Assembly: GCA_027494055.1 (NCBI GenBank)
Contig: JAOSJO010000001.1
Location: 911,005 to 975,004 of the forward strand
Source of the DNA: Anaerolineae bacterium
GTDB lineage: Bacteria; Chloroflexota; Anaerolineae; Aggregatilineales; JAFGMM01
Reading direction: 5' to 3'
Length of the DNA: 64,000 nucleotides
The notes under the pieces are model-generated. The model had not been told where the DNA came from. It saw only the letters and a list, made by a program, of their open reading frames with translations, and searched no databases. Below, one piece after another: positions 27,183-36,870 of the stretch. The position numbers and the translations under genes were made by a program. Position 1 is the stretch's first letter. Every line of letters starts with the position of its first letter.

Positions 27183-30050
27183 TTGAGTCGCCACCTGGTT
27201 ATCGTCCCGCACACGCACTGGCCCCGCGAGGGGTACGCGCCGTTTGAGGTCCTGCGGCGGCGGCTCGTGCGCGCCGTCGATGACCTGCTCGACGCGATGG
27301 AAGCGCCGGGAGGGCTGCCGGCGTTCCTGTTCGGCGGCCAGTCCGCGCCGGCGCTTGACTACCTGGCGGCGTCGCCGGGGAGCCAGCCGCGCGTGCGCGC
27401 CCTGGTCGAGTCGGGGCGACTGGCGGTGGGTCCCTGGCACGTGCTGCCCGATGAGTTCCTCGTCTCGCAGGAAAGCCTGATCCGCAACCTGGCGCGCGGC
27501 CTCGCGGACGCGGAGCGCCTCGGCGGGGCGATGCCCGTCGCCTACCTGGCCGACGCCTTCGGCCACACCGGACAGATGCCGCAAATCCTGCGCGGCTTCG
27601 GCCTGGATGTCGCCGTCGTATGGCGTGGAGCACCGTCGGCGATCACGCGCTCCGAATTCTGGTGGCAGGCCCCAGACGGCTCGCAGGTGATGGCGATTTA
27701 CCTCCCGTTTGGCTACACGCTGGGCGCGCGCCTGCCGGTCGATACCGACGCCCTGGCGGCGCGGCTGCAGGAGATCGCGGCGCAGATGGCGCCCTGGGCA
27801 TCGACGCCCAACGTGCTCGTGCTCAGCGGCGATGACCACGCGCCCGCGCCGCTTGAGATCGTGGCCGCGCTGGAGCGGTTGCGCCTGCGCAAGGCCGCCG
27901 CGCCCGCCTTCGTCGAGGGCGACGCCGTCCAGGACTACCCCGAACGCAGCTTCGACTGGGAGATCGGCCGGCTGACCGACTACGTGGCGCTGATGCGCGA
28001 CGCGCTGCAGGGCGGTGAGTTGCCCGCGCACGTCGGCGAGATGCGCGAGTCGCGCCGCGCGCCGGTGCAGAGCGGCGTCGCTTCGGCGCGCGCGCCGCTC
28101 AAGCTGCTTGACTTCATCGCTACCCGCCAGATGGAAGCCCGCGTCGAGCCGCTGGCCGCGTGGTGCGCGCTCTACGGGCTGCCGGTTGACCGGCATCTGC
28201 ATGGCCGCGTCTGGAACCTGCTGCTGCGCAACCAGTCGCACTACTCGATTGCGGGCTGCGTCGGCGACGAGGTGCAGTACGACCTCGAACAGCGCTACCT
28301 CCGTGCCCGGCAGCTCATGGACGTGCTTGTGGGCGAGTACCTGGAGGCGCTCGCCCGGCGGTGGCCGGTACCGGAGCCGCCGGCGCAGACCATCGCGCAG
28401 ATCGCGGCGTTCAACGCCACCGGGCCGCGGGCGGCGGAGGTGTGCGAGGGGCTTTTCTACGCCGATACGCGCGTGCGCAGCGCCGAGCTGCGCGACCGGA
28501 CGGGCGTCCAGGCGGACGCGCAGATTGAGTACCTGGGCGAAGAGGTGATCCGCACGCAGACGCTCACGCCCGACGCGCTGCTGGCGATGCTCGCGCCGAC
28601 GCAGTCGCTTGGGCCGGTGATGGGCTTCCACGTGCAGAAGGGCCACTTCCGCCGCCAGGAGGACGGCTCGGCGGTGTTCACGCTGGTGCTGGGGCCGCAG
28701 CCCAACCCGCACCTCGACCTGCTGCCGGCCGCCCGCGCCTTCCTCGACGCGCACCCGGAGGTGGTGAAGGTCGTCCTGCGCTACACGCGCGGCCATGCGC
28801 ACCGGGTGACGTTCACGCAGCAGAGCGTCGCGCCCGGTAAGGTGAGCGCCTTCACGATGGTGCGCAGCCTGGCCGCCGCGCCCGCGAGCGAACTCACCGC
28901 CGACGACCGGATGCTCACCAACGCCTATTACCGCCTGACGTGGGACGGCGAAAGCCTGCGCCTCTTCGACCGGCGCTCCGGGCGGCGCTTCGGCCCGCTG
29001 AACGTGTTCGCCGACGAGGGCGACCGGGGCGACCTGTTCACCTTCTGCCCGCTGCCCGGCGACGCGCCGGTCCCGCGCCCGGACACCGCCAAGGCGGAGG
29101 TCATCGCCGAGGGTCCGGTCTACGCCGCGTGGCGCGTGCGCTACACCTACGAACTGCCGGTCGGCCTCACCGCCGACCGCTACAGCCGCCTGAGCGAGAC
29201 CTTCCCGCTCGCCATCGAGACTATCGTGCGCCTCTACGCCGGCATCGACCGCATCGACTTCACGACGCGGCTGCGCAACCGCGCGCGCGATCACCGGCTG
29301 CGCGTGGGGATGTTCTCGCCCATCGCGACCGAGAACGTGTGGTGCGACGGTCAGTTCGAGTTGATCCGCCGGCCCATCGCGCTGCCGCCGCACGACCAAA
29401 GCTGGGCGGAGCTGCCGCAGCCCACGCACACGATCAACGGCTTCGCGGCGCTGAGCGACAACCAGAACACCCTGTTGTTGATGACGCGCGGCCTGCGCGA
29501 AGTCGAGGCCGCGCCCGCCGAGGAGGGCGTCGCGCTGTGGCTGACGCTCTTGCGCTGCGTGGGGCAGCTCTCGTGGCATGACCTGGAGACGCGCCCCGCC
29601 GGCGCGCAGGGGCCGAGCCTCCCCACACCGGAGGCGCAGCTTCTGGGCGTGCACGCCTTCGAGTACAGCCTGTCTGTGCTCCCGGAGCCAATCACGCGCG
29701 CCACGCTGTGGGATCGGCTCGCGGCCTACCAGGCGCCTTCCATCGTGACGCAGGTTTGGCCCGGCGGCGGCGATCTCCCGCCGAGCATGGCCGTCTCCGA
29801 CCCCGACATCGAGTGGAGCGCGTTCAAGCCCGCCGACGCCGCCGACGCGGTGATCCTGCGCCTGGTGAACAAGCGCGTCTCGCCCAAGCCCGGCGTGCGC
29901 TTCTGGCCGGGGCCGGCGGTGCGCGCGGTGTACGAGGCCGACCTGCGCGAGCAGCCGGCGGAGGCCGCGCTGCCGATGACCGACGGCGCGGTCGTGCTCG
30001 ACTTTGCGCCGTACCAGATCAGGACGCTGTATCTGGAGTTGTCCGGGTAG
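27183..30050 (+). CDS. GH38 alpha-mannosidase-family protein with altered metal site
   Basis: A 955-residue cytoplasmic protein of family GH38 (retaining, metal-dependent alpha-mannosidases): N-terminal catalytic domain, middle three-helix bundle, C-terminal beta sandwiches. The usual opening HTHWDRE reads HTHWPREGYAPFE (residues 10-22), losing the Asp that helps bind the divalent metal. The nucleophile block is present as YLADAFGHTGQMP (Asp about 124). The later metal His is in NQSHYSIAG (about 350), where the family has NHxHDSI, so the Asp after the His is Tyr. Activity may be lost or changed. Start is TTG, 9 nt after rbsK. Other conserved parts (GFGLDVAVVWRG, LLLRNQSH) remain. Confidence 0.85.
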   Translation: MSRHLVIVPHTHWPREGYAPFEVLRRRLVRAVDDLLDAMEAPGGLPAFLFGGQSAPALDYLAASPGSQPRVRALVESGRLAVGPWHVLPDEFLVSQESLIRNLARGLADAERLGGAMPVAYLADAFGHTGQMPQILRGFGLDVAVVWRGAPSAITRSEFWWQAPDGSQVMAIYLPFGYTLGARLPVDTDALAARLQEIAAQMAPWASTPNVLVLSGDDHAPAPLEIVAALERLRLRKAAAPAFVEGDAVQDYPERSFDWEIGRLTDYVALMRDALQGGELPAHVGEMRESRRAPVQSGVASARAPLKLLDFIATRQMEARVEPLAAWCALYGLPVDRHLHGRVWNLLLRNQSHYSIAGCVGDEVQYDLEQRYLRARQLMDVLVGEYLEALARRWPVPEPPAQTIAQIAAFNATGPRAAEVCEGLFYADTRVRSAELRDRTGVQADAQIEYLGEEVIRTQTLTPDALLAMLAPTQSLGPVMGFHVQKGHFRRQEDGSAVFTLVLGPQPNPHLDLLPAARAFLDAHPEVVKVVLRYTRGHAHRVTFTQQSVAPGKVSAFTMVRSLAAAPASELTADDRMLTNAYYRLTWDGESLRLFDRRSGRRFGPLNVFADEGDRGDLFTFCPLPGDAPVPRPDTAKAEVIAEGPVYAAWRVRYTYELPVGLTADRYSRLSETFPLAIETIVRLYAGIDRIDFTTRLRNRARDHRLRVGMFSPIATENVWCDGQFELIRRPIALPPHDQSWAELPQPTHTINGFAALSDNQNTLLLMTRGLREVEAAPAEEGVALWLTLLRCVGQLSWHDLETRPAGAQGPSLPTPEAQLLGVHAFEYSLSVLPEPITRATLWDRLAAYQAPSIVTQVWPGGGDLPPSMAVSDPDIEWSAFKPADAADAVILRLVNKRVSPKPGVRFWPGPAVRAVYEADLREQPAEAALPMTDGAVVLDFAPYQIRTLYLELSG

Positions 30051-30113
30051 GGGCATGGCGCGCCGTGCCCCTACCCTTGTAGCTTCCCGAAAGCTCGCAG
30101 CTTTCGGGAAGCT
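30045..30113. repeat. Composite pair of palindromes (copy 1)
   Basis: The first palindrome, GGGTAGGGGCA with TGCCCCTACCC around TGGCGCGCCG, overlaps the GH38 stop codon. It is followed 4 nt later by AGCTTCCCGAAAGCT-CGC-AGCTTTCGGGAAGCT, a perfect 15-bp stem. A related pair in the opposite orientation is at 59747-59832. Either could terminate transcription, but there is no U-run. They look like dispersed elements. Confidence 0.75.
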
Positions 30114-30128
30114 GAATGATGGCGGTTC

Positions 30129-30594
30129 ATGAACGTCAAAGCGCGCGTCCGCGCCTTGCTCCTCACCGATCACGGCACGCTCTTGCTCATGCAGCGGGTC
30201 CGGCCCGGCGTGCCCGTCTACTGGACCGCGCCGGGCGGCGGCGTCGAGCCGGAGGACGCGAGCCTGGAGGCGGCGCTGCGCCGCGAGGTGTTCGAGGAGT
30301 TGGGCGGGCAGATCGACGCGCCCCGGCTGGCCCTCACGTGGGACGACGTGGACGTGGATGGCACGGTTCACCGGCAGCACGCTTTCGTCTGTCGCCTTGT
30401 CGGTTACGACCTGAACGCGCGAACCGGCCCGGAGTTCAGCGACCGGGGCGGGGCAGTACCTCCCGTATGAGGCGGCCCTGGACCCGGCGGCGCTGCGCGC
30501 GCTGGACATCAAACCGGATGTGCTGAAGGCGTTTCTGATCGAGCACGCGAACGAGCTGAGTGCATTGCCGGAATTGAGGGACAACGCACGATGA
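30129..30594 (+). CDS. Nudix hydrolase, one frameshift
   Basis: Hydrolyses a nucleoside-diphosphate-linked substrate (type unknown). The perfect Nudix box is GGGVEPEDASLEAALRREVF followed by EELGG (residues about 37-61). It starts MNVKARVRALLLTDHG. The frame changes around GGGGCGGGG near 30450; joined, the end reads GQYLPYEAALDPAALRALDI and stops at a TGA that overlaps the ATG of the next gene (ATGA). Total about 154 residues, normal for the family. Confidence 0.88.
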
Positions 30595-31669
30595 GTATCG
30601 TGGGACGTGTAGGGGCCATCTGTCTTCTTTTGCTGGTTGCACGTATCCAGATTCCCGCTGTCGAAGCCCAAGAGAGCGAACCTGGCTACAAGCTAATCAT
30701 CCTGACGGGTACGGGACTTGTACGGTTCAACACAACTGATGGGACAGATGAACCGATTCCAAGTGCCTTAGACTCGATGCCAAGTTGGGATGGTAAGCTG
30801 TCGCCGGCCAGGCGTTTCTTGATTTATTGGGATGGTAATCAAGAAGAACAAGTGCCAGAGAATGGTGTATGGCTCATTGAGTTGGAATACCCCGATTCTG
30901 CTTTTCACATCACATTACCCCCGCAGGCCCGGATATTGAACCAACGTTCGTATATGCTCAGTGGCCTCCTCGGAGAACGTTTTGCATTAGTTAAGGCTGG
31001 AATCCACGCAAAAGATAAATACCATAAGCAGCTCTTACCGGTTGTTACCTTTTCTTGGTTGGTAGATACCGAAGAGAAGACGGCTACGCCCTGGTATTGG
31101 GATTGCAACGAAATCGTCTACTCAGAAGAAACGCGCGCCTTTGCCCTCTATTGCCCCATTGCCGGGTTTGCGGAAGACGGAACGCAGAAGAGTGAGATAC
31201 TTCTGACCTCTGATGGCCCAGTAGAGACTCAGTTTCGATCTTATGATACCTTGTTCAGATCCGACGACGATGACCTCGTTTTTATGTGGTGGGAGTTCTC
31301 GCCGCAGATGGAGCAGGTTGCGATAGGAGAATATAGCGGAGGAGGAACCGGCCAGAGTGTTTCCGTCTTCAATGCCAATGAAGCCGCTATGAAAGAGAAT
31401 CTGCTGTCGCTAGATGTCAATTTCGTGGATCAGTTCGTCTGGTCTCCGTCAGAAAATACCTTGCGGTATCCAACACCTGTGCCTGGCCCGGAGATACTTG
31501 CGCACACGTGATTGATACAGAAAGTGGAAACGCAGTCTGGGAAAGCCACCGGCCCGATACAGAGCACATGGAAGTTGTATCTATTGCCTGGGCGACGGAT
31601 GAAGGCGAGTTTTTATCTCTGGATACGTCTCTGACCCTTTTGATTGGTTCTTATGGCATGTGGGGCTAG
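30591..31669 (+). CDS. Secreted protein of lower GC content, propeller-like, one frameshift
   Basis: Unrecognised. It begins with a signal peptide (VGAICLLLLVARIQIPAVEA, cleavage near EAQE), then about 330 residues with repeated beta features: LIILTGTGLVRFNTTDGTDE, GVWLIELEYPDSAF, TFSWLVDTEEKTATPWYW and EILLTSDGPVETQF, reminiscent of TolB or WD-like propellers. The frame changes near 31488; joined, it continues TCAHVIDTESGNAVWESH and IAWATDEGEFLSLDTS to a TAG at 31667. Its base composition is close to 50% GC, clearly below its neighbours, suggesting acquisition from elsewhere. It overlaps the Nudix gene by 4 nt. Confidence 0.6.
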
Positions 31670-31761
31670 ATCAGGAAGACCCAATTGCCCGCTGGACATG
31701 GGGCGGCACACTCATAAGCGTCGAGTCCGATTAGCCTACACACGACACCAAAGGAGACAAC

Positions 31762-34410
31762 ATGGCCGGCAAAGGCGGGACCGTTTACGAAGGCGAAGCG
31801 CTGCGCGCGGTTGCGATGCCGATGGGCGGCATCGGCGCAGGGAGCGTGGCGCTCTGCGGCGACGGGGGCTTGCGCCAGTGGCAGCTCTGCAACACCGTGA
31901 ACCACATGGCGCACGTGCCGCACAGCTTCTTCGCGGCGTGGGTGGCGCAACGCGGCCGGCCCGCAGCGGCGCGCGTGCTCATGAGCGACGCGCAGTACGA
32001 CGAGTCGTTCTTCACGCCGTCGCAGTGCGTCAACGACCACGTGGTCCCGCCCGGCGCGCGGAAGCTGCTCGAACAACTGCCGGGCGTCGCGGCGATCCGC
32101 TTCACCGGCGCGTACCCCATCGCCGAGCTTGAGTACACCGACGACGCGCTGCCGGTCGCGCTAAGCCTGGAGGCGTTCGCGCCGTTCGCGCCGCTGAACC
32201 CGGAGGATTCCGGCCTCCCGGCGGTGGTCTTCAACTTCACCGCGCACAACCCCGACCCGAAGCAACCCGCCGAGGTGAGCCTGCTGGCGACGCTGCAGAA
32301 CGCGGTCGGCTGGGACGGGCTGAGCGCAATCGATGGGGTGCGCAACCCCGGCTATGGCGGCAACAGCAACGCGGTCGCCTCGCTGCGCGACGTGAGCGCG
32401 ATCCACATGACGAACCCGACGCTGCCGCCCAACCACCCGCTCGCCGGTGGTATGGCGCTGGCGCTGCTCCACAAAGAGCGCGCCGAGGGCGACGCGGCCT
32501 ACGTCGTGCCGCAGTGGATCGACCCCGGCGCGCTCTGGGCGGACTTCGCGGGCGATGGCCGCCTCACCGAGACGCCGCCGGGGGTGGGCCGCCCCAGCGA
32601 GCCGGGCGCGACGTGGAACGGGGCGATTGCGCTCCGGTTCCACCTGGAGCCGGGTGAGCGCCGGACCGTGCCGTTCGTGCTGGCGTGGCACTTCCCCAAT
32701 CGCTACGTGAACTGGGACCAGGCGCGGCTGATCGGCTTCACTGACCGCAAGAGCCTGTTCTGGCTCGGCAACGCCTACAACAACCGTTTCGGCAGCGCGC
32801 TCGCGGTGGTGGAGTACCTCCGCGACGAGGGCGAGCGCCTGGCCGCGCTCACGCGCGCGTTCCGCGAGGCGTTCTACGACAGCACGCTCCCAACGCCGCT
32901 GCTCGACGCCGCCGGCTCGCAGATCAGCACCATCCGCACGCCGACGTGCCTCTGGATCGAGAACGGCGAGTTCCACGGCTTCGAGGGCTGCTGCGGCGCG
33001 AGCACCGGCCAGCAGAGCACGGGCGGCTGCTGCCCGATGGACTGCACGCACGTGTGGAACTACGAAATGACGCTGAGCGCGCTGTTTCCCAGCCTGGAAC
33101 GCACGATGCGTGAGGTGGATTTGCAGGTGCAGATGCACCCGACCGGCTACATCCCGCACCGGACGGTGCTGCCCACCTACCTGCCGCGCGCCTGGGAGCG
33201 CGGGATCGGTGGGCCGGACAAGCCCGCGCTGGACGGGATGCTCGGCGAGGTGCTCAAGACCTACCGCGAGGCGCTCCGGGGCGCGGGGGAGGACTGGCTT
33301 GACGCGATGTGGCCGAGCATCAAGCAACTGATGGCGCACATTATGACCGTTTACGATGTCAACGGCGACGGCGTGATCCGGGGCGAGCAGCCGAACACGT
33401 ATGACATTAGCATCTACGGGCCGAACACGTTCATCGGCTCCCTGTACCTGGCCGCGCTCCGCGCCGCCGAGGAGATGGCGCAGTTGCAGGGCGAGGACGA
33501 CCTGGCCGCGACTTACCGGGAGCGCTTCGGGGCCGGGCGCGAGAACCTGGACCAGGCGCTCTGGAACGGCGAGTACTGGGTGCAGGACGTGAACCTGGCG
33601 GTGCACACGGAGCAACAGTGGGGCACGGGCTGCCACGCCGACCAGTTGCTCGGCCAGTGGTGGGCGCACGTGCTGGGGCTGGGCTACGTCCTGCCGGAGG
33701 CGCACGTGAAACAGGCGGTGAAGTCGATCTTCTTCCACAACTGGCGCACCGACTTCACGGGCGTCGTGCAGACGCCGCGCGTCTTCGTCGATGACGCTGA
33801 TGCGGGGTTGCTCAACTGCACGTGGCCGAAGGGCGGCAAGCCCGACGTCCCCACGCTGTACAGCGACGAGGTCTGGACCGGCATCGAGTACGAGGTCGCG
33901 GCGCTGCTGCTTTTCGAGGGCATGGTCGATGAGGCGCTGACGATGGTGCAGGGCGTGCGCGCCCGCCACAACGGGACGCAGCGCAGCCCGTGGAACGAGG
34001 TCGAGTGCGGCGACCACTACGTGCGCGCGATGAGCAGTTGGGCGCTGCTGGAGGCCGCCTCCGGCGTGCGCTACGACGCGACGCAGCAGGCGCTCACGGT
34101 CACGCCCCGGCTTGCCGCCGAGGACCTGCGCTGTTTCTTCGTGGCCGGCAGTGGGTGGGGCCGCCTGACCCACGAGCGCGACGCGGCCTGGGTCAACCTC
34201 AAGCTGGCGGTGCATGACGGCGCGGTGGCGCTGGCGTCGGCGCGGCTGGCGTGGCCCGACGACAAGAAGATGGCCGGCGCGGTGGTGCGCGCGAACGGGA
34301 GCGTACTCCGCGCGTCGTGGCGGCGCGCGCCGGGCCTGGCCGTCATCGAGCCGGGCAAGCCGGTGACCTTGAGCGCGGGCGACACCCTTGAGATTCGCCT
34401 GGGCGCGTGA
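31762..34410 (+). CDS. GH116 family glycosidase (glucosylceramidase / DUF608 type)
   Basis: An 882-residue two-domain protein of family GH116, which contains beta-glucosidases and glucosylceramidases. The N-terminal beta-sandwich opens with VAMPMGGIGAGSVALCGDGGL, a family hallmark. The (alpha/alpha)6 barrel contains TCLWIENGEFHGFEG, the Cys-rich CCGASTGQQSTGGCCPMDC, HVWNYEMTLSALFPSLERTM, GEQPNTYDISIYGPNTF, YSDEVWTGIEYEVAALL and SPWNEVECGDHYVRAMSSWALL. No signal peptide, so cytoplasmic. AAAGGAGA precedes the ATG by 5 nt. It completes a local set of sugar genes (rbsK, GH38) although it is separated from them by the lower-GC gene. Confidence 0.9.
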   Translation: MAGKGGTVYEGEALRAVAMPMGGIGAGSVALCGDGGLRQWQLCNTVNHMAHVPHSFFAAWVAQRGRPAAARVLMSDAQYDESFFTPSQCVNDHVVPPGARKLLEQLPGVAAIRFTGAYPIAELEYTDDALPVALSLEAFAPFAPLNPEDSGLPAVVFNFTAHNPDPKQPAEVSLLATLQNAVGWDGLSAIDGVRNPGYGGNSNAVASLRDVSAIHMTNPTLPPNHPLAGGMALALLHKERAEGDAAYVVPQWIDPGALWADFAGDGRLTETPPGVGRPSEPGATWNGAIALRFHLEPGERRTVPFVLAWHFPNRYVNWDQARLIGFTDRKSLFWLGNAYNNRFGSALAVVEYLRDEGERLAALTRAFREAFYDSTLPTPLLDAAGSQISTIRTPTCLWIENGEFHGFEGCCGASTGQQSTGGCCPMDCTHVWNYEMTLSALFPSLERTMREVDLQVQMHPTGYIPHRTVLPTYLPRAWERGIGGPDKPALDGMLGEVLKTYREALRGAGEDWLDAMWPSIKQLMAHIMTVYDVNGDGVIRGEQPNTYDISIYGPNTFIGSLYLAALRAAEEMAQLQGEDDLAATYRERFGAGRENLDQALWNGEYWVQDVNLAVHTEQQWGTGCHADQLLGQWWAHVLGLGYVLPEAHVKQAVKSIFFHNWRTDFTGVVQTPRVFVDDADAGLLNCTWPKGGKPDVPTLYSDEVWTGIEYEVAALLLFEGMVDEALTMVQGVRARHNGTQRSPWNEVECGDHYVRAMSSWALLEAASGVRYDATQQALTVTPRLAAEDLRCFFVAGSGWGRLTHERDAAWVNLKLAVHDGAVALASARLAWPDDKKMAGAVVRANGSVLRASWRRAPGLAVIEPGKPVTLSAGDTLEIRLGA

Positions 34411-34503
34411 GGCATTCGCGCGCCCGGCGGCGGAGGCCCGTGACCTGGGGGCCTCGCCCGCCTGACCTGGCGGGCCTCTGCGGGGTGGTTTACTGGTTAC
34501 TTA

Positions 34504-34531
34504 TAGACATCGCGGGCATTTTTCATATAAT
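34504..34531 (+). promoter_or_regulatory. Promoter of the HEAT-repeat gene
   Basis: TAGACA and TATAAT separated by 16 nt (5 of 6 and 6 of 6 to consensus), in an AT-rich pocket. The leader to the ATG at 34591 is about 50 nt. Confidence 0.65.
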
Positions 34532-34590
34532 CGGTTTAGGACAAACTGTAAGATGACGCAGCCCGTGCCGGCTGCTTGCAGGTGAATCTG

Positions 34591-35639
34591 ATGAAAAGGA
34601 CCCTGGTAGACCTATCGCCCATTATCGCCGCCCTCGGCGACCCGGATGAGCCGCTGACGGCAGCCATGATCTACAACCTGTCGGAGGTATCCAGCGAGAA
34701 CCTGGAACGGTTGGCGCTGGCGTGGCCCACGTATCCCGTCGAACGCCGCCGCCAGTTGGTGCGCCGGCTGGGCGAGACCAGCGAGATGAACTTCGAGGTG
34801 AACTTCGACGCGGTGAACAAGCTCGCGCTGGAGGACGCCGACGCAGAGGTGCGCGTCGCCGCCATCGAAGGGCTGTGGGAGAACGAATCGGTGACGCACA
34901 TGCGCCACCTGACCGCGATGGCCGTCTCGGATAGCGCGACCGCGGTGCGCGCGGCGGCGGTCGGCGCGTTGGGGCGCTTCATCCTCCTGGGCGAGTACGG
35001 CAAGCTGCCTGAGCGTGACGCGCAGCTCGCGCAGGATACCGCTCTCGATGTTTTCAACAACGCCGATGAGGACCTCGACGTGCGCCGTCGGGCGCTTGAG
35101 GCGGTCTCAAACTGCGGTCGGGAGGGCGTGGCCGATCTGATCGAAGAGGCGTACATGGAACCGTCCATCAAGATGCGCGCGAGCGCGCTCTTCGCGATGG
35201 GCCGCTCGTGCGACCTGCGCTGGCGCACCATCGTCATGGACGAGCTGGAGAGCGAGGAGCCAGAAATCCTCTATGAGGCGGCCCGCGCCGCCGGCGAACT
35301 GGAACTGCGCGATGCGGTGCGCCACCTGGGGAACCTGCTGGTCCACGAGGACCGCGAGGTGCAGGAGATGGCGGTGTGGGCGCTGGGGAGATTGGCGGCA
35401 AGGATGCGCGCCGCCTGCTGGAAGACGCCGCCGAGACTGCGCCCGATGCGGCGTTCGCCGAGGCGGTTGACGATGCACTGAACATGGCCTACCTGATCGG
35501 CGGCGACCTGCCGTTCGACATGTTTCACTTCGACGACTTCGACGAAGACGATTTCGACGGCGACGACTTCGACGACGCCTTTGGCAACGGCTATCGCGGC
35601 GACCTGAACGACGACCTGGAGGATAACCCGGACTTGTAG
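34591..35639 (+). CDS. HEAT-repeat protein with acidic Asp-Phe tail, one frameshift
   Basis: A soluble alpha-solenoid of about 350 residues. Repeats include DADAEVRVAAIEGLWENES, DSATAVRAAAVGALGRF, DLDVRRRALEAVSNCGREG, SIKMRASALFAMGRS and DREVQEMAVWALGEIGG, each the helix-turn-helix of HEAT/PBS-lyase type. The frame changes at GGGG near 35387; one more G joins WALG to EIGGKDARRLLEDAAE. The tail FDDFDEDDFDGDDFDDAF is intensely acidic with regular Phe. Starts: ATG chosen (AGGTGA upstream); an in-frame TTG at 34576 and GTG at 34582 are alternatives. Likely a scaffold; partner unknown. Confidence 0.75.
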
Positions 35640-35651
35640 CCGCGCGCCGGA

Positions 35652-36846
35652 TCAGGAGGGCGCGCCGGCGCGCTGGCGCCTGACCGTGAGGAAGAGCGCC
35701 GGCCACAGGGCGAAGATCGCCAGCAGGGCGATCCAGGACAGCACACCAGACCGTGAGGGAGGAGGCGACAGCGCCTCCCTCTTCCGTTACGGAGCGCAGC
35801 CAGTCGCCTTCCAGCGTGCGGAGCGAGACGCCGAGCGCCTGCGCCACCCCGCCTTCACAGGTTGCGCCCTGCCCGTAGGCGTCCAGCAGGGCGCGCACGC
35901 CGGCCGGCCCGTAGCGGTTCTCGATGTAGCGCACGACCTCGTAGCTCTGCGCGTAGGCGAGGGCAAACGCGGTGCGGTCGAGCGGGAAGGCGGCGCACAG
36001 CGCCTCCAGCGTGTAGAGCGCGCCGCCGGCCATGTTGGCGTCGAAGAGCGCGCGCAGGTCGGGGTCTGGCTCCACCTCGAAGAAGAGCGCCAGCCCCTCG
36101 ACGACCCACGCCGGCGCGTTGGCCCCCGTGTCCACGAGGCCGATGTACAGGTGCGCCAGCTCGTGCGGGATCTGCCTCTGCAGGTCGAGGAGTGGGAACG
36201 CGCGGCTGGGGCTGATGAGGATGACGTTGTGCCTGGGGTCGGCGTAGCCCTCGATGGCGTCGCGCCCGTGCAGCACCAGCGCCATGCGCATGTCGTCCAC
36301 CGCATTGTAGATGTAGATGTCGATCACGGCGGGCATGGGCATCCCCAACTGCTGCGTGATGCGCGCCTGCGCCGCGACCGCCACCGCGAGCGCGTCTTCC
36401 ATCTGCGCGGCGGGCCGGTCATAAGCGTAGACGTTGATGTTCCCCCGGCTCTGAAGCTCCCACTCAAACCGGTTGTCGTCGTACTGGATCGGCGTGGGGT
36501 CGGTCCGGTATTCCGCGCCTGACCGGTCGGCGACGCGCCAGAAGTAATAGCCGCGCGCGAAGGGCGTGACCGCCACCGCGTTGAGGTCTATGGTCGCGAC
36601 GGCGCTGACCCGCCGGCCGGGTTCGAACGCGGCGGGAACGGTGACGCCGATGGGCGCGCCGTTTTCCTGGAAGATCAGCTCCACCCGGTCGATCACCGCC
36701 GGCGCGCTCGCCTCCAGGCTGAAGGCGATCCGCTGCCCGAAGTCGATGGCGTGCCGGGAGTCGAGCACGGTGAACGCACCCTGCGCGGCGGCGGGCGCGG
36801 CGCAGACCAGCGACAGGAGGGCGAGGACGATCAGCCGACGTTTCAT
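35652..36846 (-). CDS. Secreted, membrane-anchored gluzincin-type metallopeptidase-like protein, one frameshift
   Basis: About 397 residues. Signal peptide MKRRLIVLALLSLVCAAPAA(AQ), a beta-rich N-terminal half (VELIFQENGAPIGVTVPAAF), then a peptidase-MA-like domain with the zinc motif IPHELAHLYIGL (about residue 225) and the downstream Glu in APAWVVEGLALFFEVEPD, i.e. HExxH plus Glu about 25 residues on. Joined across a break near 35748 the end is VLSWIALLAIFALWPALFL, a C-terminal transmembrane helix with RRQR on the cytoplasmic side. So it is tethered with the catalytic domain outside. GTG at 36861 is an alternative start. Confidence 0.75.
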
Positions 36847-36870
36847 AGCGGTACTGTTCACCTTTGGGTT

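Noticed and set aside
27075-30671. A 1198-codon open frame on the minus strand
   Set aside because: It lies opposite the GH38 and Nudix genes, has no recognisable domain and is the usual consequence of high GC; the plus-strand genes carry clear motifs.
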